Shown here: piece after piece, positions 1-7,135 of the stretch
How the letters are laid out: every line of letters starts with the position of its first letter
Numbering within the stretch: position 1 is the stretch's first letter
Notes under the pieces: model-generated
Databases searched by the model: none
Seen by the model: the letters and a program-made list of their open reading frames with translations, nothing else
What the model was told of the DNA's origin: nothing
Assembly (NCBI GenBank): GCA_051745935.1
Contig: JBNJEM010000103.1
Span: 1 to 15,688 of the forward strand
Length of the DNA stretch: 15,688 nucleotides
Source of the DNA: JBNJEM01 sp051745935
GTDB lineage: Bacteria > Planctomycetota > Planctomycetia > Pirellulales > Pirellulaceae
Direction: 5' to 3'
Position numbers and translations under genes: made by a program

Positions 1-1
1 C

Positions 2-586
2 TGGGCCGGCTTTCAGCAGAGCTCGGCCGGCGTACGGACCGCGCACGGCTCCGGATGCACGTCCACGGCCCGCACCACGGCCGATACGGGCGAGCAAGGT
101 GTTTGGGACGGCGAGGCGCCGGTGGTGAATCGGTTGGAGAGGGTCGGCCACCTGGCCGCGAAAACCCCATACTACAACGTGAGGCTGAACGGCGAGACGG
201 TCCACGACGTGCGACTGTTCCAGCGGCCGCTGCCGTCCGGCGCCACCGTGGGCCGCGTTCAGTTGCAGGCGTTCAATGCGCCCGGCAACTGGCTGGCCAA
301 CACCGTAGCGCTCACGCCCGGGCGGGCGCCGGAACAGATACCCTCGCCCAAACTCCTGGCGGGTTTCCGAAAGCTGAACAGGCTGACCAAGGGACTGCTT
401 TACCCGCGACCGGTCGATGTTTCTGATGGTTTTTCCACGCATCCGCCATATTCGTTCCGGCCAGGTCTCAGCTCCGTGTGGTTGTGTCCGTGTGTTTCCC
501 GCGAACAAGCCCCTCCCGAGGCTTCGAACGCGCCCAGATCAACTTGCATTCGTGCAGACCAAGCGGTAGGTTGGAAGGATATTTGA
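2..586 (+). CDS. Hypothetical protein, 3' end only (5' end outside window)
   Basis: An open frame runs in from the left edge (first full codon at 2) and stops with TGA at 584-586. The first ~135 residues look like genuine protein: Gly/Ala/Val-rich with motifs such as TPYYNVRLNGETVHDVRLF and FNAPGNWLANTVALTPG. I do not recognise the family. The last ~50 residues (after about base 420) are richer in Cys, Ser and Pro and look like read-through of noncoding DNA, so the true C-terminus may have been lost to a frameshift near 415-430. No signal peptide or membrane segment is visible in this part. The next gene is more than 600 bases downstream, so no operon partner is seen. The frame is fairly certain; the function is unknown. 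Confidence 0.45.
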   Translation, partial: WAGFQQSSAGVRTAHGSGCTSTARTTADTGEQGVWDGEAPVVNRLERVGHLAAKTPYYNVRLNGETVHDVRLFQRPLPSGATVGRVQLQAFNAPGNWLANTVALTPGRAPEQIPSPKLLAGFRKLNRLTKGLLYPRPVDVSDGFSTHPPYSFRPGLSSVWLCPCVSREQAPPEASNAPRSTCIRADQAVGWKDI

Positions 587-924
587 TGCGGCGTTTTCAA
601 CGGGGTAGAAACGAGGATTTGGAGAGGGGGGCGGGAATTAACTGAGCAGAAAGGCTGCTTGGTGGTCCGCTGGGGAGACGGTGTCGGTCATGAAGATCGT
701 TAGATATTGGAGCGTTCACTGCGCAGGCAGACAGACTTGCGATGTCACGCAATGCTTTCTACGTTGGAACGTGTGCCAGACGACACCAGAATCTTGACGA
801 CTGCAAGCTTACGTTGCTGCAGCGACACTGTGGTAAGGGATGACACGGTGTTTCCCGGTGGTTTGGGAATCTACTGTTCCCAACATTCTTCGTGGGATTG
901 ATCGACTGAATACAGAAGCTCCTC
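587..924. other. Intergenic, no gene recognised
   Basis: I see no convincing coding sequence here. Short open frames on both strands have no start signals or recognisable motifs and look like chance. The stretch separates the partial gene at the left edge from the cassette-like region. Confidence 0.4.
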
Positions 925-1110
925 GTGTTCAAACTGGCGCAGGCTGCAGATCGGGAAACGGAAGTAGTTCCGTTCATTCTGCTGTTTGCGGGTCTCATCG
1001 GAACATTTGCTGGTACGGCCTCCGCCGGTTGGCGTTGCGGATTCACAAGCTCGAAGAGCGCAGCGGCAGGTAACCAGCCGCTGCAGTTGACGAGCGGCGT
1101 CTGCGGCTGA
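925..1110 (+). CDS. Possible small membrane protein reading into an attC-like site
   Basis: A GTG-started frame of 61 codons encodes a charged start, then one hydrophobic segment (roughly residues 14-36, containing VVPFILLFAGLIGTFAG), and ends inside the left arm of the hairpin at 1078-1163. Genes of integron cassettes often end inside or just before the attC site, so this could be the gene or gene remnant of a preceding cassette. There is no clear ribosome binding site and no recognised family. It may equally be a chance frame. Confidence 0.2.
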   Translation: MFKLAQAADRETEVVPFILLFAGLIGTFAGTASAGWRCGFTSSKSAAAGNQPLQLTSGVCG

Positions 1111-1172
1111 GGTCTTCATCGAGTTGTCTGTTTTGCTCCCGCGGGCGGCTCGCAACTGAGCGGAGCGACACT
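1071..1172. repeat. attC-like recombination site (upstream copy)
   Basis: An imperfect inverted repeat pairs CCGCT-CAGTTG-CGAGC (1078-1095) with its exact complement at 1148-1163. Sixteen base pairs form, with two bases left unpaired on the same arm: G1083 and A1090. The terminal loop is about 52 nt. Unpaired bases on one arm only are a hallmark of integron attC sites. A TAAC at 1071-1074 fits the outer R'' box after a 5-nt spacer (1075-1079). The matching GTT box after the right arm is degenerate (GCGACAC near 1166-1172). The site lies just upstream of the DUF4160/DUF2442 pair. The fold is read directly from the sequence; the attC identity is inferred from geometry. Confidence 0.5.
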
Positions 1173-1208
1173 CGACGATCGGAGCGACTTGATGGAATGG
1201 GATTGAAC

Positions 1209-1469
1209 ATGCCAGAAGTAAGCCGTTTTTTCGGGATTTCCATTCGCATGTACTTCGATGACCACACTCCACCGCATTTTCACGCGATCTATGCTGGCTC
1301 GGAGACCGAAGTCGGCATTGATCCCCTCACCGTCCTACGCGGGCGGTTTCCACGACGCGCTCTCGGGATGGTATTGGAGTGGGCGGCAATTCACCAACAG
1401 GAGTTGCTTGACAATTGGGACCGGCTGCACAATGACGAAACACCACAAAGAATTGACCCTCTGGACTAG
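1209..1469 (+). CDS. DUF4160 family protein
   Basis: This small protein of 86 residues, counted from the ATG at 1209, matches DUF4160. It opens with MPEVSRFFGISIRMYF, followed by DDHTPPHFHAIYAG, the family signature, and a C-terminal helix with W and Asn/Asp residues. An upstream in-frame ATG at 1197 would add four residues, but family members normally begin MP-x-(I/V)-SRFFGI, so 1209 is preferred. DUF4160 proteins are commonly encoded directly before DUF2442 proteins and the pair is regarded as toxin-antitoxin-like, although the biochemical role is not established. The stop is 11 bases before the next start, so the two are almost certainly co-transcribed. Both lie between two attC-like hairpins, which suggests carriage as a mobile cassette. 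Confidence 0.85.
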   Translation: MPEVSRFFGISIRMYFDDHTPPHFHAIYAGSETEVGIDPLTVLRGRFPRRALGMVLEWAAIHQQELLDNWDRLHNDETPQRIDPLD

Positions 1470-1473
1470 GAGG
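1468..1473 (+). promoter_or_regulatory. Ribosome binding site for the DUF2442 gene
   Basis: A strong purine-rich Shine-Dalgarno sequence (AGGAGG, in ctaggaggtag) overlaps the stop codon of the DUF4160 gene and lies 7 bases before the ATG at 1481. It fixes the start of the second gene and suggests efficient translation of the second partner. Confidence 0.75.
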
Positions 1474-1480
1474 TAGTATT

Positions 1481-1765
1481 ATGTTTCCACGAGTTACTGG
1501 CGTACGCCATCTAAAGGATTACGAACTTGAGATCAGCTTTTCGGATGGCACCGTCGCGAATCTGGATTTCCGGAGGCGAATCGTTGGGCGCGGCGGCGCA
1601 TTTGAATCTCTGCAGGACGTCGGTTCGTTTGCTCAGGTTGCGGTTGATGGTGAAGCTGGCACGGTGGTCTGGCCCAACGGAGTCGATTTCTGCCCAAACG
1701 TACTGTATGCCGAAGCCACAGGAAAAGATATCCATGAGTTGGGCAACGAATTAGAAATAGCGTGA
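1481..1765 (+). CDS. DUF2442 domain-containing protein
   Basis: A complete 94-residue protein of the DUF2442 family. Visible family features are the N-terminal VRHLKDYELEISFSDG, a central LDFR segment, and TVVWPNGVDFCPNVLYAEA, which is the conserved WPNG-(A/V)-D-x-x-P-(D/N)-x-LY motif. Length and start are normal for the family, and the start is fixed by the AGGAGG site. It follows the DUF4160 gene by 11 bases. In such pairs this partner is usually proposed to be the antitoxin or regulator, on the basis of gene neighbourhood rather than demonstrated chemistry. A small stem (GTGAG/CTCAC, 1762-1776) spans the stop codon, and an attC-like hairpin follows at 1794-1856. Confidence 0.85.
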   Translation: MFPRVTGVRHLKDYELEISFSDGTVANLDFRRRIVGRGGAFESLQDVGSFAQVAVDGEAGTVVWPNGVDFCPNVLYAEATGKDIHELGNELEIA

Positions 1766-1786
1766 GTGTTCCTCACAAGATCGCGG

Positions 1787-1866
1787 CGCCAACCGATGCA
1801 GCGGAGTGGGAATAAGCATGTTGAAAGTAACAATGCCACTTTCCGCCCGCTGATCGCGGACGTTCC
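1787..1866. repeat. attC-like recombination site (downstream copy)
   Basis: CGAT-G-CAGCGG (1794-1804) pairs with CCGCTGATCG (1847-1856), giving ten base pairs with a single unpaired G at 1798. The stem continues with AGTGG/CCACT (1805-1809 with 1836-1840) after a 6-base bulge on the right arm. AAC at 1791-1793 and GTT at 1862-1864 flank it in the places expected for outer boxes, though the left spacing is tighter than in a canonical site. The unpaired G sits in the same context as in the upstream hairpin (GxTGCAG against CTGAxC). The site is weaker than the upstream one but supports a cassette bounded by two related structures. Confidence 0.4.
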
Positions 1867-1964
1867 CGAACTCAACAGCCGAATCAGTGCAGGGCGGTCC
1901 ATGTCGAGATCACTACCAGAAACATACAAGTAACGAGGTACATAATGACGGCGCGGCGAAACGG

Positions 1965-2061
1965 TATATTTCAGGCGGTTGGTTTTTTCCGGATGGAAAG
2001 CTGCCCGACGCAAGCCGTCCTCCCGTTGGTCGGACTCGCGGCGGAGAAAGTCATCCGCGAC
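1965..2061 (+). repeat. Dispersed ~100-bp repeat, copy 1
   Basis: This copy begins TATATTTCAGGCGGTTGG and includes GATGGAAAGCTGCCCGACGC and GTTGGTCGGACTCGCGGCGG. Close relatives lie at 8982-9053 and 15591-15688 in the same orientation. Copies 1 and 3 align over their full length with roughly a dozen substitutions and no gaps. A bulged stem, CCGAC-g-CAA against TTGGTCGG, can form in the centre. Both a plus-strand and a minus-strand reading frame stay open through the repeat, so a coding origin cannot be excluded. Confidence 0.75.
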
Positions 2062-2125
2062 CGGTATAAACGGCGTCCCGGTTGGAGTCAGTAGACTGTC
2101 TGCCAGTACAGTAATCTCGTCTCCA

Positions 2126-2473
2126 TCAACCCAATTGGCGACTATTCTCAAAGGACCGTCTGAGAATCATTCTTTTGAGAGCTTCCAGGGAGCCGGCGGC
2201 CCTGAGGAGAGTGCGCACGCGGCCCTCGCGGCGGCACATCTCCAGGAGATGTCGAATGGTCTTCTCGCGATTCACTTTCTGGCGGTGACGCCAGAATTCG
2301 CGGTGGATGCGAACCGCCGAGAGTGGGACGGGTTGAAGCTTCGGTGTCTCCGCTGCCGTCACGGCTCCGACATACCTAGCCAGAACCGTCCCAAGCCAGA
2401 GTCCGTGCTCCGTGATCGCCGCCCGCTGCACTACTGCAACTCCTGATTCCACGCCGACCGTCCAGTCCGTCAT
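2126..2473 (-). CDS. Hypothetical protein
   Basis: A minus-strand frame of about 115 residues from the ATG at 2473 (a TTG at 2500 would add nine). It opens MTDWTVGVESGVAVVQRAAI, has a hydrophobic first half, and then an Arg-rich, probably helical second half with REFWRHRQKVNREK and RREGRVRTLLRAAGS. Codon third positions are GC-rich, as in neighbouring real genes, which favours coding. No family is recognised and there is no clear Shine-Dalgarno site. The frame overlaps the start of another minus-strand frame running into repeat copy 1, and a frameshift could join the two. It could be an intact small gene or a degraded one. Confidence 0.35.
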   Translation of the reverse strand: MTDWTVGVESGVAVVQRAAITEHGLWLGTVLARYVGAVTAAETPKLQPVPLSAVRIHREFWRHRQKVNREKTIRHLLEMCRREGRVRTLLRAAGSLEALKRMILRRSFENSRQLG

Positions 2474-2794
2474 GAATATGTTCGCATAATCTCCGCTCAA
2501 GAACCACGGGAGCGGTATTCGGACATGTAGACCGCGACCTTTACTTCATCGCTTGCGGTCACTTGGCTATTGTCACTAGAGTCATCGAGACCTTGTGTAA
2601 TAATCTTTCCCGCCGCCTCGGCCAATGCATGCGACAAGACCAGTCGGGTTTCGAGTTGCTCGGCGTGTAATTGCCTGCCAACTGGCCACCGAGGCGTTGC
2701 CTTTCAGTGATGAATTTTACGAAGGTATCCGCCGATCATGGTGGCTACCTGTTAAACATGTAAAGAATGTGAAAAGGAACAGGGGCGAAGGGAG
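2474..2794. other. Intergenic, nothing recognised
   Basis: The only open frame (2625-2828, plus) lacks a start signal and recognisable motifs. The stretch separates the minus-strand hypothetical gene from the 3' end of the large exoprotein gene and holds no repeat that I can see. Confidence 0.35.
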
Positions 2795-2848
2795 ACAACG
2801 AATGGGAATTCCATCCGCGTCTCCTTGAATTCGCACCGCATTCGTTGT
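2795..2848 (-). terminator. Inverted repeat downstream of the exoprotein gene, possible terminator
   Basis: ACAACGAATG at 2795-2804 is an exact inverted copy of CATTCGTTGT at 2839-2848, and inner GAATTC hexamers can extend the stem with an unequal bulge. It begins 9 bases past the exoprotein stop codon in the direction of transcription. There is no T-tract after the stem on the minus strand, so it is not a classical Rho-independent terminator. It may instead protect the mRNA 3' end or be a binding site. Confidence 0.4.
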
Positions 2849-2856
2849 GGGCGTTT

Positions 2857-5800
2857 TTATAAAACCGGCAAACCAGACAGGTCGGTAAAGATCTCGTCAA
2901 CGGCATCCAAATCCGTGGTTCGATCGTTCTCGTTGTCGTCCTCGAACAGGAACCAGTCGATGCCGGCCGATCCAGTCAGCATGTCCTGCTGCCCATCTCG
3001 CAGAAGCGTCGTGGAATCGAGGCGGCTTCCACCGGTGAGCCCGTCGCCGGCTTGAATGCTGGCCATTCGATCGGAGACAGAGTCGCCGGTGTTCCATTCG
3101 TCCAGGATCGACCGCAATGCTTCATCGAAGTCTTCCGATAGCGCCGAATCGTCTGGATGGTAGATGGTGGCCCCGGACAGTAGAATGTCCTGGCCGCCAT
3201 TACCCACGATGCGATCCGCTCCGCCACCGCCGATGAGTATATCCCGCACGCTGCCACCAACGATGCGATCGTCGCCTTCACTGCCCCAGATGATGTTGGA
3301 GCCATCGCCGCCCTCGAGCTGATCGTTTCCGGCTCCGCCATCCATGACCACGTCGGTCTGAATGCTGCTGGCCACCGTGGCATGGTCGTCCCCGTCGCAG
3401 AGGATGAGGGTGATCTTGTCGACATCCGCGGCGTCGAAGTCGCGGAAGCCGCCGCGGTCGGGCAGGAAGTCCGCATGGACACGCAGAAGGTCGGGAGTGT
3501 TGTCCTGCCCGCCCCCGTTGCCATTGCGTCCGCTGTTGCCCGCGGGGTTGATCGTCACATGGTCGTCGCCCTCGGTGCCGATCACGTAAAGGGTGCCGTT
3601 GTTCACGCCCGCCCCGGTGATGACGGCCGAGGCGGTCTCCGTGACCTCGCCCGTGTCGTCATCGACAAGTGAGACAGTCACGGTGTAAATACCACCTTCA
3701 GCATACGTATGGCTGCCCGTGTAAGTCCCGGAGCCATTGGACTCGGTAATGCTGGCTGAGGTCGTGTTGCCATCCCCCCAATCGATTTCTGCGGTATGCA
3801 TGTCGAGGGTACCTACATCACTGAAATCCCCCGAGACGGTGACGTCATTCTCGCCCTCGCGAGCGTCACCGCAGCCAGGCGAACTGCTTTGGATGTCGGT
3901 GATCTCGGGGGCAACGTTCTTGACCGTGACGTCCGCGGTGTCGGTGTCCTCTCCGGTGTCGTCATCCGTGACAGTGACCTCGATGGTGCTGACATCCTGC
4001 GAGGTTCCGTTGCCCGGGGCGGGCCCGTCGTCGAGATACCGGTGGGCGGCCACGGTGAAGCCAACCGTTCCGGTAACCAGATCCACCGAATCGACGGTCA
4101 GTTCGGCATCGTCGGTCGAGGAGGCGAAGGTGTCGCCGGCGCTCAGGTCTTGCACCGCGTCCAGCGCAAAGGTCGAGTCGGCCGCATCGTTCGGATTGTC
4201 CCAGTCGACGACCACATCGTGCTCATCCAGCGGGCCGATGTCCTCGAAGGTGCCGGATACCGAAATGGTCTCATTCTCGTCAATCTCGGCCTCGCTGAGG
4301 CTGAGGCTGCTGATCTCCGGGGCTACATTGTGGACGGTCACCTCTGTGTCGGCGGTGTCGGTCCCCGTGTCGTCGTCGTCGACGGTCACCTGAATCGTGC
4401 TGGTGTCGTCGGCCGTGTTGTTGCCCGGGGCCGGCCCGTCATCCAGGTACTGGTGCTGCACGCTGAAGCTGACCGTGTCGGCCGTCAGGCCGGTCACCGT
4501 CAACACCGCACCGTCGCCGGAACCGCTGTTGAACGTGTCACCCACGCTCAAATCGGCGATGGCATCCACGGCGAACGTCGAGTCGGTCGCGTTGTTCGGA
4601 TCGTCCCAGTTGACGGCCACGTCGTGCTCGTCCAGCGTGCCCGGATCGGTGTAGCTGCCGGAGAGCGTGGCGGTCCCGTTCTCGTCGATCATCGAATCGA
4701 CGGAAAGGCCCGTGATCTCCGGTGCGACGTTGTTGACGGTGACGGATGGACCTGTCCCCCATTGCTCTAATACCAGGCCCGAACGATGATTGTCCGAATT
4801 GTCCGAGAAGAGAATTCTTCCACCCTTACGGAACGCCAATGACAAGTCTGGCGGTGATGTCTGGATGGAATCATCATTCAAGAAATCTGCACCGGCAGAA
4901 ACCGGGTCTTGCAAATCAATTTGAGAAAAATTCAGCGTACGTCCAGACGGGAGGGAATCGCCAACACTTGCTCCAGAGTGCATCGTCGCGATGTATCGAT
5001 CACCAAACGACGTGTCGTTTCCGACCGCAATCGTGCCGTTGGACCCTGCAAATTCGTAGCCTTTCATAGGGAATGCGATTCTCCAGTCGGTCATTGTGCT
5101 CGGATACTGGAGGTTCAACGTCGAATCTGGATGGGACACGCTCGACGTCGTCGAAACGAAGGTAAATGAACCGACAAACTCATCGCCATCAGTGAAGTCT
5201 TCATCGGTCGATGTCATGTGCCCTTGGAAATTGAAGGTGATCACATTTGCCGATTCTTGGGTCCCATCGGGTGTATCGTCATCTGCCAAGTTCACCGTAG
5301 TCTGATACACATCCGAAGAAGTGGCACTGGGGTTGTCGTCCAGGTACTGGTGGGTTTCGCTGAACGACGTGGAGCCTGCCGCATAAGTGAACGTCTCGAC
5401 CGCCGAGCCGTCGCCCCAGTCGACTTCCATCGTGAAACTATCGGCCGGGCTCGGATCGGAAATAGTGCCGCTGAGCGTAGCGAAATCGCCTTCGTCGATC
5501 TCCGGCGTGATGGTCAGATCGCTGACCGTCGGAGCGATGTTCTCGACATCCAACGTTGTCGTATCCGTATCCGTACCACCGTTGCCGTCGTCGACTCGGA
5601 CGCTCACATCAAAGGTGCCGTCATCGTCGATGCCAAGGACGTTCAGCTGGGACCACGACAGCGTCGGTGTTTCACCAGTCGCATCGCCGAATGTTCCATC
5701 GCCGTTAACATCCCAGGTGAAGCTGAGCGAATCACCATCAGGGTCGGAGGACGCGGAGGCATCGAGGGTCACCGAATCGCCCTCGTCGATCGTGTAAGGG

Positions 5801-6165
5801 CCGTTGGCGTCGGCGGACGGTGGTTGATTTGCCTGCGGAGTGATGCTCACCGACGTCGTGGCGGTGGCTGCAAGGTCGTCTGTGGCCTGGAAGGTCACCA
5901 CATGCGTCTGTCCGGATTGCTGCTGTGTCGGCATCCAGGTGGCCGTCCGCGTTACACTGCTCCCTGGTGAGAAGGAGCTCAACGTCATGCCGGACGGCGC
6001 GTTGAGCGCTTGGAGGTTCTGCACCGTGCCGTCCGCATCAGCCGCCGTGACATCGAAGGTCAGCGTCGCCCCGGCAGTCGGAGCGAAAGGACCTGAGGGA
6101 TCGGCCTCGATAGTAGGCGCCTGGTTAACGGTCGATGGGTCGACCACTTCAATAATGAAGTCCAA
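2857..6165 (-). CDS. Large PKD-like/RTX secreted protein (frameshifted at 5' end)
   Basis: A 1102-residue open frame of a modular exoprotein. In order: an Ig-like module (about 14-110); a PKD domain (about 112-207, with DANGPYTIDEGDSVTLDAS and SSDPDGDSLSFTWDVNGDG); a second PKD-like module (about 208-304, VDWGDGS); a PEP-CTERM-like lectin-type insert (about 305-470); three more modules each opening V-x-NVAPEI (from about 477, 613 and 750); RTX-type Gly/Asp nonapeptides that bind calcium (about 935-1000, GGAGNDQLEGGDGSNIIWG); and a C-terminus DWFLFEDDNENDRTTDLDAVDEIFTDL-like tail seen in planctomycete surface proteins. The likely role is an adhesin or extracellular matrix protein. The frame has only a TTG start at 6165, in the middle of what reads as protein sequence (STQTQTPLDFIIEVVDP). 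The authentic N-terminus is therefore upstream in another frame. Confidence 0.85.
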   Translation of the reverse strand: MDFIIEVVDPSTVNQAPTIEADPSGPFAPTAGATLTFDVTAADADGTVQNLQALNAPSGMTLSSFSPGSSVTRTATWMPTQQQSGQTHVVTFQATDDLAATATTSVSITPQANQPPSADANGPYTIDEGDSVTLDASASSDPDGDSLSFTWDVNGDGTFGDATGETPTLSWSQLNVLGIDDDGTFDVSVRVDDGNGGTDTDTTTLDVENIAPTVSDLTITPEIDEGDFATLSGTISDPSPADSFTMEVDWGDGSAVETFTYAAGSTSFSETHQYLDDNPSATSSDVYQTTVNLADDDTPDGTQESANVITFNFQGHMTSTDEDFTDGDEFVGSFTFVSTTSSVSHPDSTLNLQYPSTMTDWRIAFPMKGYEFAGSNGTIAVGNDTSFGDRYIATMHSGASVGDSLPSGRTLNFSQIDLQDPVSAGADFLNDDSIQTSPPDLSLAFRKGGRILFSDNSDNHRSGLVLEQWGTGPSVTVNNVAPEITGLSVDSMIDENGTATLSGSYTDPGTLDEHDVAVNWDDPNNATDSTFAVDAIADLSVGDTFNSGSGDGAVLTVTGLTADTVSFSVQHQYLDDGPAPGNNTADDTSTIQVTVDDDDTGTDTADTEVTVHNVAPEISSLSLSEAEIDENETISVSGTFEDIGPLDEHDVVVDWDNPNDAADSTFALDAVQDLSAGDTFASSTDDAELTVDSVDLVTGTVGFTVAAHRYLDDGPAPGNGTSQDVSTIEVTVTDDDTGEDTDTADVTVKNVAPEITDIQSSSPGCGDAREGENDVTVSGDFSDVGTLDMHTAEIDWGDGNTTSASITESNGSGTYTGSHTYAEGGIYTVTVSLVDDDTGEVTETASAVITGAGVNNGTLYVIGTEGDDHVTINPAGNSGRNGNGGGQDNTPDLLRVHADFLPDRGGFRDFDAADVDKITLILCDGDDHATVASSIQTDVVMDGGAGNDQLEGGDGSNIIWGSEGDDRIVGGSVRDILIGGGGADRIVGNGGQDILLSGATIYHPDDSALSEDFDEALRSILDEWNTGDSVSDRMASIQAGDGLTGGSRLDSTTLLRDGQQDMLTGSAGIDWFLFEDDNENDRTTDLDAVDEIFTDLSGLPVL
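4755..5245 (-). other. PEP-CTERM-like domain inserted in the PKD-like array
   Basis: The ~163 residues from about 307 to 470 of the exoprotein resemble the N-terminal module of PEP-CTERM proteins (ITFNFQGHMTSTDEDFTDGDEFVGSFTF..., then DLSLAFRKGGRILFSD). They do not resemble a PKD module. The segment interrupts the usual linker between a DDDTP strand and the V-x-NVAPEI start of the next module. By hand count, bases 4801-4980 have 27-31 G+C per 60, against 35-37 in the sampled flanking lines 4501-4560 and 4681-4740. The frame is kept throughout. Confidence 0.55.
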
Positions 6166-6736
6166 CGGCGTTTGGGTTTGCGTCGATAAAAAGACATCCA
6201 GCCATCGAGCGTCTCCGGAGGCGGAAGCTCCCCTGCCGAAGCGCGCTCAAGTAGGCCTGGGCCGGGGAAAGAACGTCGGGTATGCCGGGGCCAGTCGGCC
6301 GCACCGATTCGGGCGCGGCCGGGTTGAGGCTGTCAAAGAGGACGGGTCCCTGGCTGATCACCGTGAGAACAGTGGTTGTGCCATGAGTACCGATCATTCG
6401 CACGAGAATAGAAAAAGCCTGCGGCCAAGGAGGGCCAGAGGTGGCCGGCGAACTGGACGCGGTCAGGAGAAAATTCGTGTGATACGGCGGCGGAAGGGAT
6501 GGGTCAACGTGCGCGGCACATGTCAACTCAAACCCGGCCGAACAAAGCTGCGGCCCGCAAGATAATTCCATTGGTTCAGTTCTTCCTCCGTCAAGGTGGT
6601 TATTTTCGGCGCATGGAAAACGAAGAGGCGGACAAGGAGAAGCCAGAGAGAAGTCAGACGGTCTACTTTCAGAAAGCTGCTCGGCGGCGAAGGAGCGGCG
6701 ACGGCTAAGCTTCTTCGCAAAGGTTTTCAGCGACAT
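6149..6736 (-). pseudogene. Probable N-terminal part of the PKD/RTX protein, out of frame
   Basis: This frame starts at the ATG at 6736 after an AAAGGA Shine-Dalgarno sequence. It reads MSLKTFAKKLSRRRSFAAEQL, close to the Arg-rich N-termini that planctomycete giant exoproteins carry before LExR/RLLA-type sequence. Around residue 170 it reads AYLSALRQG and then leaves frame. Dropping one base from the CCCC run at 6230-6233 joins it to the 1102-residue frame as ...LRQGASASGDARWLDVFLS..., giving a product of about 1292 residues. The middle of this segment is Cys/Pro-rich and may hold further lesions, so I treat the 5' part as a damaged gene or an assembly error. The start is well supported; the joining point is inferred. 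Confidence 0.5.
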
Positions 6737-7129
6737 AAGGTGCGTTCCTTTGATGGCAACGGATAGGAATTAACTGGTAAACTGGTACTGGTATGGATTT
6801 TAATCTCCGGCGGTTGACGGCTGCAAGACGAGCCCCCTGTATGGGTGGATTCCGAGAGGCGTTTGGGTGGCCGATTCGGGGAGTGCGTGGCTCGGCGTCA
6901 GGCACTACGCGTGCCATGCCGAGCACGGTCGCGGGTGAATTCCAGAAGACGCACGGCCACGAATGCGAACGCGGATCCGGCCAAGGGGAACCGGCCCCAG
7001 CGAGCGGGCGAACAGGCGGTGGGAAATGTGAGGGCCGCAGCGTGAGGGGGCTTCGGAGGTGGTCGGCAAGCAGGCGACTCAGGTTCCCGGACGTTCAGAG
7101 TCTCCGCGTCTTCATCGTCCACGCGCTCA
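6737..7129. other. Intergenic, short repeats only
   Basis: Upstream of the exoprotein gene there is a short tandem of ACTGGTA (6773-6779, 6781-6787, with an overlapping third copy to 6793). This could be regulatory or merely low-complexity sequence. Long frames here on the plus strand are Arg/Gly-rich, lack start signals and look like chance. The strand and position would suit a promoter for the minus-strand exoprotein gene, but I see no clear -35/-10 pair. Confidence 0.3.
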
Positions 7130-7135
7130 GCATTC

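Noticed and set aside
1209..1765. Naming the pair as a proven toxin and antitoxin
   Set aside because: Only family membership and gene pairing support it. I cannot tell from sequence which partner, if either, is toxic.
1633..2151. 172-codon minus-strand gene antisense to the DUF2442 gene and crossing repeat copy 1
   Set aside because: It overlaps the real DUF2442 gene and the attC-like site in antisense. Its first ~75 codons look somewhat protein-like, but this cannot be separated from the repeat's own open frame.
3796..4770. Long plus-strand frame opposite the exoprotein gene
   Set aside because: It is antisense to clearly coding PKD-like modules, is Val/Gly/Asp/His-rich as expected from reversed Asp/Thr codons, and has no ribosome binding site. 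Several other plus-strand frames in 3362-5970 are the same kind of shadow.
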